A stretch of 64,000 bases of DNA from the NCBI RefSeq assembly GCF_007741475.1, contig NZ_CP036261.1:7379798-7443797 (forward strand), written 5' to 3'. Source of the stretch: Rosistilla ulvae (GTDB lineage: Bacteria; Planctomycetota; Planctomycetia; Pirellulales; Pirellulaceae). Made by a program: the position numbers and the translations under genes. Shown one piece after another: positions 26,062 to 33,794 of this stretch. Numbering within the stretch: the stretch's first letter is position 1; each line of letters begins with the position of its first letter. The notes beneath the pieces were generated by a model that saw only the letters and a list, made by a program, of their open reading frames with translations, was not told where the DNA came from and did not search any database.

Positions 26062-27591
26062 ATGCAGGATGAATCGCCAAAAACCAACACCGACCTGATC
26101 GACGCATTGCGGTCGGCCGATGTTTACAACGACGCCAGCGGGCCGCCGCAAGAGATCCAAACGCACATCTCGTATCTGTTTTTAACCGACGCGCATGTCT
26201 ACAAATTGAAGAAGCCGGTCGACTTCGGATTCTTGGATTATTCGACGGTTGCCAAGCGGCATGCAGCGTGTGAGGCCGAGGTCGAACTAAACCGCCGGAT
26301 GGCGGCGAACATCTATCGGGGCGTTCTTCCGGTCGGCCGAGATCACGACGGGAAGTGGAGGATCGGCGGCGAGGTCCCTCCCGTCGATTGGTTGGTTGCG
26401 ATGCGGCGGCTGCCCGAAGAACGTTGCCTGACGCAGATGATCCAACGAAAGGATTGGGGTGATCAAGACGTCGCACCGATCGTGGATATGTTAACCACGT
26501 TCTACCGCCAGTTGCCGTCGGTCGAGATGCCAACGTATCGCGATTGTTATCGTCAGCATGTGCTCGACAACGGGAAAGAGCTACGCGATGCAAAACATCA
26601 ATTGCCGCCAACCGTGGTCCAACGCGTGCAAGCGGCTCAGCTGCAGTTCATGTTCTTGCGCGGCGATGCGTTGCTGCAGCAGCGCGTTGCCGATGGCCAC
26701 ATCGTCGAAGGGCATGGCGATCTGCGAGCCGAACACATCTACCTGACCGATCCGCCGGTCGCGATCGATTGCATCGAATTCAGCCGCGAGTTGCGGTTGG
26801 TCGACACCGCCGATGAATTGAGCTTCTTTGCGATGACATGCGACGATGCGGGTGTCCACGAGTTGGGCGAAGCGGTGCTGCGGCGCTGTTGCCAAGCGTT
26901 GGGAGATGTCCCCGATCCGCTGCTGGTGGCTTTCTATCGTTGCTATCGCGCTTGCGTGCGAGCGAAGGTGGAAGCGTTGCGATCCGATCAAACCACGGAG
27001 GCGTCGGGAGCCGATTCCCAGCCAGGAGCCATGCGGTTGATCGAGCTGGCTGACCGCTACGCGCAGCAATTGGGAAGCCCAACCGCCGTGATCGTTCGTG
27101 GGCTCAGCGGGACCGGAAAGACAACCGTTGCCAAGGCGCTCGCCGAGAAAATGGGAGCGGTCCATCTGTCGACCGATGCGCTGCGGAAGGCAAACTCGCC
27201 GGACGATGATGTGAACTACGACGCGCAGTCGCGCCAACACGTCTACAGCGAGATGTTCGACCAGGCGATAGAGCATCTGCAAAACCGAGTTCCCGTCGTC
27301 GTCGACGGCACGTTTTTGCAAGCCGATCTATTACGAGAGGCCCAGCAGCGGTTGGCCGCTGCGGGTGACAAGGTCGTCGTCGCGACGTGTGTCTGTCCCG
27401 AAGAGGTTGCGATCGACCGGATCCGCCATCGGCAACGCCGCAGTGATTCGTTGTCCGATGCCGACGAAACGGTCTACCGGCAGCAGGTCGCCCAGGCGGA
27501 TCGGGTCTCTCTCAGCATGGCTGGGATCAAGGTCGATACGACCGCCGACATGCCGGCGATCCTCGAAGAAATTCGCCGCGGCCTCGTGTAA
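26062..27591 (+). CDS. APH-like domain fused to a P-loop kinase
   Basis: About 509 residues. The N-terminal 320 residues match the aminoglycoside-phosphotransferase-like family of COG2187 type (HISYLFLTDAHVYKLKKPV, EGHGDLRAEHIYLTD as the catalytic loop with Asp, AIDCIEFSRELRLVDTADE). Residues about 345-509 are a P-loop kinase like COG0645 (VIVRGLSGTGKTTVAKALAE Walker A, VVVDGTFLQADLL, RIRHRQRRSD lid). This fusion occurs in many bacteria, but its substrate is not established. Start chosen at 26062, where GGAG precedes ATG; 26020 is possible. A MITE-like insertion begins at its stop codon. Confidence 0.85.
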   Translation: MQDESPKTNTDLIDALRSADVYNDASGPPQEIQTHISYLFLTDAHVYKLKKPVDFGFLDYSTVAKRHAACEAEVELNRRMAANIYRGVLPVGRDHDGKWRIGGEVPPVDWLVAMRRLPEERCLTQMIQRKDWGDQDVAPIVDMLTTFYRQLPSVEMPTYRDCYRQHVLDNGKELRDAKHQLPPTVVQRVQAAQLQFMFLRGDALLQQRVADGHIVEGHGDLRAEHIYLTDPPVAIDCIEFSRELRLVDTADELSFFAMTCDDAGVHELGEAVLRRCCQALGDVPDPLLVAFYRCYRACVRAKVEALRSDQTTEASGADSQPGAMRLIELADRYAQQLGSPTAVIVRGLSGTGKTTVAKALAEKMGAVHLSTDALRKANSPDDDVNYDAQSRQHVYSEMFDQAIEHLQNRVPVVVDGTFLQADLLREAQQRLAAAGDKVVVATCVCPEEVAIDRIRHRQRRSDSLSDADETVYRQQVAQADRVSLSMAGIKVDTTADMPAILEEIRRGLV

Positions 27592-27597
27592 GCGCCG

Positions 27598-27740
27598 CAA
27601 TACCGTTCAACGAAAAGGAGCCTCGGACCGTCGAAAGAATTAGCCTCGGGACGTAGTGGACGAGGTTACGAGTCCCAGCGATTTGGTCTGATGCAAAAGG
27701 ACTCGTAACCTCGTCCACTACGCTTCGTTGAACGGTATTG
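27598..27740. mobile_element. MITE-like element with terminal inverted repeats, flanked by a 10-base direct repeat
   Basis: A 143-base element bounded by perfect 17-base inverted ends, CAATACCGTTCAACGAA (27598-27614) and its complement (27724-27740). Inside is a second perfect inverted repeat of 24 bases (27652-27675 and 27699-27722) that can form a long hairpin. The direct repeat CGTGTAAGCG sits at 27585-27594 and 27741-27750, with three extra bases at the left junction. It carries no ORF, so a transposase would have to act in trans. The left flanking repeat contains the stop codon of the upstream gene. Confidence 0.75.
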
Positions 27741-27953
27741 CGTGTAAGCGATCCGGCCGCGCCGGGGCATCTCGAATCGCCCGGCGGCCTCGATCTTCAT
27801 CCCTTGTCGGCACGTGGTTTGCGACGTTTGCAACGTATCGGATCCGATACGCGATCGTCCCGATTGGAAGCTCGTAGAGCGTTATCGGCGACCACTCGCG
27901 GTGTCGGATCTACCGAACTGGACGATACGAAACCAACTTGCAAATGGAGACCG

Positions 27954-28637
27954 ATGATGAAGATGCGAATCTATTCTTGCGCGGCACTGGTTGCACTCGC
28001 TGTCGTGGGCTGTGAGGAACCGGGCGACTACACAACGCCCAACGCGGCGAGCCCGACGTCGACCGACGCGTTGCCCGTCGATCCAATAACCGTCGATCCG
28101 GTCGCGGTCGATCCGGCGACTAATGTTCCGGCGAACAATAATCCGAAGACTGGCGATCCAGCAGCACGTGTCGAGGAGTCGACGTCAGCTGTTGCGATCT
28201 GCGAATTGGTACCGATTGGCGACAGCAAAGTCCGCGGCGCGGTGCGATTCACTCAGGAGGGTGATGTCGTCAAAGTCCGTGGCGAGGTGACCGGGTTAAC
28301 TCCTGGAAAGCATGGGTTCCACGTCCATGAAAAGGGAGACCTCTCGGACAAGGAGACCGGCAAATCGACTGGCGGTCACTTCAATCCGACCGATCAGCCA
28401 CACGGAAAGATGACCGATGAAAAACGCCACGTCGGCGATCTTGGCAACATCGAAGCGAATGAAGAGGGGATCGCGATGATCAAAATCGACGATTCGGTGA
28501 TCTCGTTGAAAGGCGAACATTCGATCGTCGGACGTGCGATCGTGATTCACGCCGAAGCCGACCAGTTCACGCAACCGACCGGCGACGCGGGGGCTCGCGT
28601 TGCGTTCGGCAAGATCGAAAACGCTTCAAATCAATGA
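27954..28637 (+). CDS. sodC: Cu/Zn superoxide dismutase lipoprotein
   Basis: The protein has 227 residues. The lipoprotein signal MRIYSCAALVALAVVGC is followed by a Pro/Asp/Val-rich linker (PVDPITVDPVAVDP) and the SodC domain from about residue 80. Metal ligands are seen in order: HGFHVHEKGD (two His), GGHFNPTDQPHG (bridging and zinc His), RHVGDLGN (His and zinc Asp) and AIVIHAEADQF (last copper His). It would dismutate superoxide in the periplasm. The Cys pair that forms the usual intrachain disulfide is absent (GDAGARVAFG in place of a Cys-containing strand). The start at 27954 follows GGAGA; a longer frame from 27738 overlaps the MITE-like end and is unlikely. Confidence 0.9.
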   Translation: MMKMRIYSCAALVALAVVGCEEPGDYTTPNAASPTSTDALPVDPITVDPVAVDPATNVPANNNPKTGDPAARVEESTSAVAICELVPIGDSKVRGAVRFTQEGDVVKVRGEVTGLTPGKHGFHVHEKGDLSDKETGKSTGGHFNPTDQPHGKMTDEKRHVGDLGNIEANEEGIAMIKIDDSVISLKGEHSIVGRAIVIHAEADQFTQPTGDAGARVAFGKIENASNQ

Positions 28638-29052
28638 GGTGTATTCGTCTATTCCACGCGTTCTTGCATTAACGACCTTCTCGTTGCTCCCGACGACCAA
28701 TCCGTCCAGGAAACCGTGGTTCGGTGCCAGGGCTAATCAGTGTTTCGATATGAGGTATCAGTCGGCGCGCTAGCGGCTCGTCGGTTTTATCAGCCGATTG
28801 GGCGTTAGCCCCGGTTCCGCTGCCACTAAACCGGGGCTAACGCCCAAACGGCTAATGCAAGGAAGCTCGTTGTGATTAAACCGACAAGCGCGCTAGCGCG
28901 TGCCGGCTGATTTGCCTAAAAGAGCCCTGGGTTCGCAGCATTCGAGAAGAGTCGTGGTGTTGTTTTTGCTTTACATTGAAGTGATCGGCAACGTATCGGA
29001 GGCCGGATTCCTCACATTACCGTTCTGCTGTCCCAATCCAAGAGAGTCGTTC
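28638..29052. repeat. Intergenic palindromic repeat cluster
   Basis: This is a 415-base gap. From about 28727 it holds a copy of the CAGGGCTAATCAGTGTTTCG repeat, then GGCGCGCTAGCGG. A perfect 19-base inverted repeat follows (TTGGGCGTTAGCCCCGGTT at 28798-28816 with its complement at 28829-28847), and then AAGCGCGCTAGCGCGTGCCGG at about 28886. The whole forms a nested, imperfect long hairpin. The ribosome site and start of the next gene lie at the right end. No gene is seen. Confidence 0.65.
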
Positions 29053-30057
29053 ATGACCACCATTCACGCTTACGCCGCGACCAAGCCCGGCGGACCCTTC
29101 GAGCTTTTTGATTATGACGCCGGGGAGGTTGGGCCGGACGACGTCGAAATCCAAGTGGAGTCGTGCGGCATCTGCCACAGCGATCTCTCGATGCTCGACA
29201 ACGATTGGCAGATCACTCAGTTCCCGTTCGTCGGTGGACACGAAGTCATCGGCCGAGTCGTGGCATTGGGTTCGCACACACTCGGCTTGGCCGAAGGGGA
29301 CTTGGTCGGGTTGGGGTGGACCAGTCGCAGTTGCATGCACTGCGACGAATGCTTGTCGGGCGCTCAAAATCTGTGCCGCGGTGCTCAAGGGACGATCACG
29401 CATCAACACGGCGGGTTCGCCGATCGCGTGCGTTGCCACTGGGGCTGGGCCAACAAGATTCCCGAAGGAGTCGACGCTGCATCGGCGGGGCCGTTGTTAT
29501 GTGGTGGCGTGACGGTGTTCAGTCCGCTTGTGCAACATGGCCTGTCGGCGACGGCGCGAGTCGGCGTTGTCGGTATCGGCGGGCTGGGGCATATGGCGCT
29601 ACAGTTCTGCAGTGCGTGGGGATGCGAGGTCACGGCGATCTCACGCGGACGCAGCAAGGAGCAAGAAGCTCGAAAAATGGGAGCGGATCACTTCGTGGCA
29701 ACCGAAGAGGATCCGAAGCTTCAAACGCAGGCGGGCAAGTTTGATTTGATCTTGAATACGACCAGCGCTGCGTTGCCGTGGGACGCCTATATCGCCGCGC
29801 TCGCTCCGGGTGGAGTGCTGCACACGGTTGGTGCTGCAGCGAAAGTCGAAGCGTCGGTCTCTCCTATGATTATGGGGCAGAAGTCGTTTTCGGCGTCGCC
29901 GACCGGCAGCATCGTGACGACGCGTTCGATGTTGGACTTCGCCGCCCGACACAAGATCGCACCGATGACGGAAGTCTATTCGATGAGCGACATCAACGAA
30001 GCGTTTGAAAAACTCCGCAACGGATCGCCTCGGTATCGGTTGGTGCTGACCGCCTAG
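29053..30057 (+). CDS. Zinc-dependent alcohol/aldehyde dehydrogenase (cinnamyl-alcohol-dehydrogenase/YahK type)
   Basis: The protein has 334 residues, typical of the medium-chain family. The catalytic zinc site is CGICHSD and GGHEVIG. The structural zinc has four Cys in CMHCDECLSGAQNLC. The Rossmann motif GIGGLGHMALQF lies at about 170-182, followed by SRGRSKEQEARK, where Ser-Arg suggests NADPH preference. It would reduce aldehydes or oxidise primary alcohols in the cytoplasm. The ORF extends upstream to 28900 but the family N-terminus begins at ATG 29053, preceded by AAGAGAG. It sits between hairpin repeats, so it is probably transcribed alone. Confidence 0.9.
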   Translation: MTTIHAYAATKPGGPFELFDYDAGEVGPDDVEIQVESCGICHSDLSMLDNDWQITQFPFVGGHEVIGRVVALGSHTLGLAEGDLVGLGWTSRSCMHCDECLSGAQNLCRGAQGTITHQHGGFADRVRCHWGWANKIPEGVDAASAGPLLCGGVTVFSPLVQHGLSATARVGVVGIGGLGHMALQFCSAWGCEVTAISRGRSKEQEARKMGADHFVATEEDPKLQTQAGKFDLILNTTSAALPWDAYIAALAPGGVLHTVGAAAKVEASVSPMIMGQKSFSASPTGSIVTTRSMLDFAARHKIAPMTEVYSMSDINEAFEKLRNGSPRYRLVLTA

Positions 30058-30147
30058 CTGAAATCGCCACGTTGTTGCTTGCCGAAACGACAACGCGGAA
30101 GCGTAAGTGCAACGATGGCAACGGAGTCATCGCATCGGACATTCCAG

Positions 30148-30218
30148 CCAGGGCGAATCAGTGTTTCGGTTCAATGTATCATCCGCCACACGTTAGCGTG
30201 GCGGATGATTTGCGTTAG
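30148..30218. repeat. Hairpin repeat of the CAGGGCGAATCAGTGTTTCG family
   Basis: The best-preserved copy of the family. After the CCAGGGCGAATCAGTGTTTCG lead, a perfect 12-base inverted repeat (ATCATCCGCCAC at 30178-30189, complement at 30198-30209) encloses an eight-base loop with GTTAGC. It lies between the alcohol dehydrogenase and quinone reductase genes. It could end transcription or protect mRNA ends, but lacks a T-run. Confidence 0.65.
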
Positions 30219-30310
30219 GATCAAAACGGATCGGCTCTGTTTTCTGGGCGACGAAAGCCTGGACGGCAAACGGCCGTTACGGTGAATCCAACGAGTACGA
30301 GGAGCTTCTC

Positions 30311-31168
30311 ATGAATCAAATTGCAGTGACGGCAGCCAGCGGTCAGCTGGGGGCGGAAATCGTTCGAGCGACGGTCGAGATCGTCCGCGCGGACAATGTT
30401 GTCGGGTTGGCGCGAACGCCCAGCAAAGCGGAATCGCTTGGCGTCGAGATCCGCCCCGGCGATTACGAATCGCGAAGCGACTTGGCAAGCTCTCTGCAAG
30501 GAGTCGACACGGTGCTGTTGGTTTCCGGGATGGACGCCCCCGACAAGCGAATCGGTCAGCACCGCAACGTGATCCAGGCGGCCAAACAAGCCGGCGTCCG
30601 AAAGATCGTTTACACGAGCATCCAAGGGGCGGAGGAGGGGACCGCCTTCTCACCGATTGTTCAAAGCAATCGCCAGACGGAAGCCGACGTTCGCGGCAGC
30701 GGACTGTTGTGGGCGATCGGCCGCAATGGAATCTACATCGAACCGGACGTCGATTACATCGAGACCTATAAGCAGCGAGGCGAGATCGCCAACTGCGCCG
30801 GCGACGCCTTGTGCGGCTACACCACGCGCGGCGAATTGGCGGTCGCCTACGCACGGATGCTCACCCAGTCCCAGCACGACGGGCAGACGTATAACCTGCA
30901 CGGTGAAGCGATCACGCAACAACAGCTAGCAGACTATTTGAATTCCGCTTTCGGAACCGATCTGAAATCCCGCGGGATGTCGGTTGCGGAATATCGCGAA
31001 GAACGGATTGCCGAACTCGGTGACTTTCTGGGCAACGTGATCGCTGGGATCTACGAGGGGATCCGCAACGGTGCCGCCAACAACAAAAGCGACTTCGAAA
31101 CAGCGGCCGGACGACCTCACCAAAGCTGGGGCGACTACTTCGGACGACTTGCCGAAGATGAAGGCTAG
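30311..31168 (+). CDS. NmrA-type NAD(P)H quinone oxidoreductase (QOR2/YtfG-like)
   Basis: The protein has 285 residues. The N-terminal dinucleotide motif is VTAASGQLGAEIV (GxxGxxG variant), followed by RTPSKAESLGVEIRPGDYES and TVLLVSGMD. VRKIVYTSIQGAE marks the atypical SDR/NmrA group, which lacks the Tyr-x-x-x-Lys pair. The central RNGIYIE and the C-terminal GRPHQSWGDYF match the YtfG/QOR2 quinone reductases. It would reduce quinones with NADPH in the cytoplasm. ATG 30311 follows AGGAGCTTCTC. It neighbours another NADPH enzyme, but is separated from it by a hairpin repeat. Confidence 0.85.
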   Translation: MNQIAVTAASGQLGAEIVRATVEIVRADNVVGLARTPSKAESLGVEIRPGDYESRSDLASSLQGVDTVLLVSGMDAPDKRIGQHRNVIQAAKQAGVRKIVYTSIQGAEEGTAFSPIVQSNRQTEADVRGSGLLWAIGRNGIYIEPDVDYIETYKQRGEIANCAGDALCGYTTRGELAVAYARMLTQSQHDGQTYNLHGEAITQQQLADYLNSAFGTDLKSRGMSVAEYREERIAELGDFLGNVIAGIYEGIRNGAANNKSDFETAAGRPHQSWGDYFGRLAEDEG

Positions 31169-31535
31169 CTGTCGCTGCTCTCCATTCTCGGGCTGCGTCC
31201 TAAACAAGAGCCTGGGAGTCTGTTCAACGACAAACTTGTCGGCGGAAGCATCAGTATGACCTTCAACAAAATCGGCTGACACCTTTTCCATGTTGCTCGC
31301 CCCGGCGTGAGGCAAGCGTTTGATAGGGTTCGCGAGCTGGCGAACCAGGGTCCCAATTCCTGGAAATCAGGGGGACCCTTCCCCAATCCCTTGCCGCTAT
31401 GCTGCGCGTCGCCTCGGCCTTTGCGATGCCACGACCGGCAGACGATGCCGTTGGGGACCGTGGTAATGCCACCACGCTGACGATCCCCAATTTAGACCAA
31501 GAAGATATCGAGGCATTTCAATTTCACACTTCTAT
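31169..31535. other. Gap between convergent genes
   Basis: About 365 bases between convergent stop codons. An inverted pair GGGTCCC / GGGGACCC (about 31349-31380) could form a hairpin. Short frames on the minus strand show no domain. Nothing else is recognised. Confidence 0.4.
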
Positions 31536-33593
31536 CTAACGATCTTTGTGTGGAATGGCCAGATAGTGAACGTATCCGACGTCGCGCGGCCATTGCGATC
31601 GCCACTTCGCGAGAACGCTACCTGCGGATCCGGCCGCGAGTGATTCGGCGCGACCGATCACGCGGCTCGGTCCACCCAGCATCGCCAAGCTTGTCTCTTG
31701 GTTTTCCGACAGGGAAGGATCGGTGGCGGGCGTTTGATAGGCTTGGCCGTCGACCAACGCAAATCGCGGCTCGGGCAGCGAGGGGAACGCTTCGATCGAG
31801 AAGTCATTTACCAAGCGTTCCGGTTGGTCCAGCGGTTCGCTGCGGGTGACCAGCACACAGATCTCCATCCCCGATGGGCCGGAGATAGGGAAGACTTGGC
31901 CTTCGGTGGAAGGGAGCGATACGCGGCTGACCGGATGATTGGGAGGCCCGTCGCTATCGATCCATTGCGCTGTCCCATCGCTGCCGATCCAATAGGCATA
32001 GACGTAGCGTGGTTCTTCGAGAGTGACATCGATCCGCACGCGATCACCCTCCTTGATCGTACTTTGGAACGGCGTTAGTTCGACACCGTTGGGCTCCTTT
32101 GCGACTTGCAGGTTCCAGGTCAGGTGCACATCGCGATCGGCGAGTATCGGCGGAACGTCAAGCGCTGGATTGGCTGCGGTGTTTGTCGGATCGATCGAAG
32201 CGGTGGAGTTCGGGCTCATTCGCGAAGGCAGAAATAAAGCAGCTCCCACGAGAACGATCGCGGCGACTGCGGCCGCCGGTGCAAGCCATCGCGAGCGAGT
32301 CGATCGGCGGGAGTCGCCCGGCGATGCCTCGGATGTTTTCAGCCAGTCCGCCAAACGCTGCTGGACCGCGGCAGCTGTCGCGGGCCGCTGGGAGGGTTCT
32401 TTTTGCAAACAGGACAAACAGATCGCATCGATCTCCGATGGGATCTCCGCACGCAGTTTCGACGGCGGCTGGATCGGCCGTTCTGACATCAGTTCGGCAA
32501 TGGTTTGCATGACGGAATCGCCTTGGCACGCCGGCCGACCGGTAAGCAGCGCATGCAGGACACCGCCGAGACCAAAGACGTCGGTCACGGCAGAAACCGC
32601 TCCACGCTTCGATTCCAGCTGTTCCGGCGCCATGAAGCTGGGTGTCCCCAGGACAGCGCCGTCGACTGTCATCTGGTGCTCGCTGTCGGCCAGTAGTTTC
32701 GCCAACCCAAAGTCGACAACCATCACACGGCCATCGCGATGCCGCATGATGTTGCTGGGTTTAAGATCGCGATGGATCAACTGGCGCGTGTGCGCGTAAT
32801 GGACGGCCGCCGATGCGTCGCGAACGATCTCGGCGGCAGACCGGACATCTAGAGGCCCCTCCGACAACTCATCCTGCAAGCTCTGGCCGTCGACTAAATC
32901 CATCACCAAGAAATAACCGCCATCGGGACAACGACCGACCCCATGCACCGATACGATGTTCGGATGTTGCAGCGATGCGGTAACGCGAGCCTCTTGCAAA
33001 AAGCGGTCGACCAATTTTTGGGGCGCGTTGTTCGTGCGAAGCATCTTGATCGCGACAGGCTTGTTCAAGCTCTTTTGAATCGCTTGGAAGACCGATCCCA
33101 TGCCTCCCTGACCCAGGCAACGCTGCAATTCAAAGTCATCCAGGCTAAGCGGTGCGGGGTTGAATTCCGATGTGTCGCGTGCCAAATCGTTTGAAACCGA
33201 TCCGACGATCGTTCCAAACAGGTCGGCCTCGGCATCGATCCCCGAATCGACGGACAACTGGCGATCCACATCGGCTTGCAAATCGGGAAAGCGGCTAACG
33301 AATTCCTCTCGCAACCCGGTCGCTCCACCACGTGCACGGAACTCGCCAAGTACCAGTTCGGACCGCAATTCGGGGTCGCTATCGATATCGGGGCAACGCT
33401 TGAGGTACTCCTCTGCATTGATCGAATCACCGCGTGCCCAGCGGTATTTTTGATCGACCAACAGCGCATCGGCGCGGTCGCGTTGCGAGCAGTCGGCGAT
33501 CTGCACCAACATTCGATCAAGCGACGGCGGATCGGTTGCGTTCTCCCAATCGTCGATGATTTGAGATAGCAGAGATGGCTCAAGCGAACTCAT
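31536..33593 (-). CDS. Membrane Ser/Thr protein kinase with DUF4384-like outer domain
   Basis: The protein has 685 residues. The first 145 are helical and resemble the N-terminal part common on planctomycete kinases. The kinase domain (about 154-425) is canonical: GQGGMGSVF, Lys183 in VAIKML, HRDLKPSN (274-281), DFGLAK (295-300), GTPSFMAPEQ. A membrane helix (about 440-458, LAPAAAVAAIVLVGAALFLP) leads to an outer domain. Its core (VYAYWIGSDGTAQWIDSD, VFPISGPSGMEICVLVT) matches the DUF4384 beta-sandwich pattern. A similar domain is in the caspase at 47844-50144. It ends the co-directional protease cluster and lies 200 bases downstream of the S1C protease gene, which makes them likely partners. 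Confidence 0.88.
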   Translation of the reverse strand: MSSLEPSLLSQIIDDWENATDPPSLDRMLVQIADCSQRDRADALLVDQKYRWARGDSINAEEYLKRCPDIDSDPELRSELVLGEFRARGGATGLREEFVSRFPDLQADVDRQLSVDSGIDAEADLFGTIVGSVSNDLARDTSEFNPAPLSLDDFELQRCLGQGGMGSVFQAIQKSLNKPVAIKMLRTNNAPQKLVDRFLQEARVTASLQHPNIVSVHGVGRCPDGGYFLVMDLVDGQSLQDELSEGPLDVRSAAEIVRDASAAVHYAHTRQLIHRDLKPSNIMRHRDGRVMVVDFGLAKLLADSEHQMTVDGAVLGTPSFMAPEQLESKRGAVSAVTDVFGLGGVLHALLTGRPACQGDSVMQTIAELMSERPIQPPSKLRAEIPSEIDAICLSCLQKEPSQRPATAAAVQQRLADWLKTSEASPGDSRRSTRSRWLAPAAAVAAIVLVGAALFLPSRMSPNSTASIDPTNTAANPALDVPPILADRDVHLTWNLQVAKEPNGVELTPFQSTIKEGDRVRIDVTLEEPRYVYAYWIGSDGTAQWIDSDGPPNHPVSRVSLPSTEGQVFPISGPSGMEICVLVTRSEPLDQPERLVNDFSIEAFPSLPEPRFALVDGQAYQTPATDPSLSENQETSLAMLGGPSRVIGRAESLAAGSAGSVLAKWRSQWPRDVGYVHYLAIPHKDR

Positions 33594-33726
33594 AGCTGGA
33601 AGGACGATCCTCGTTAGTAGTGGAGGGGGAGATCTCGAATTGCTTCACTCAGCCCGTTCGGAATCTCAATCAAAGCACTATACCATCGATAACGCCATGC
33701 GACGCAACGGCTCTTCGGATCTCATC

Positions 33727-33757
33727 CGCCGCCTGACGTGCGTATCATCAGGCGGCG
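33727..33757. repeat. Ten-base-pair hairpin after the S1C protease gene
   Basis: Perfect inverted repeat CGCCGCCTGA (33727-33736) and TCAGGCGGCG (33748-33757) with an 11-base loop, 38 bases beyond the protease stop codon. It may terminate or stabilise that mRNA; there is no T-tract. Confidence 0.55.
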
Positions 33758-33794
33758 TCTGTCACCAACAGTGACGTTCTGGAACTCCTTCAGA

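Noticed and set aside
27738-27953. An N-terminal extension of the superoxide dismutase frame
   Set aside because: The lipoprotein signal begins at 27954 with a ribosome site, and the extension would start in the MITE-like end.
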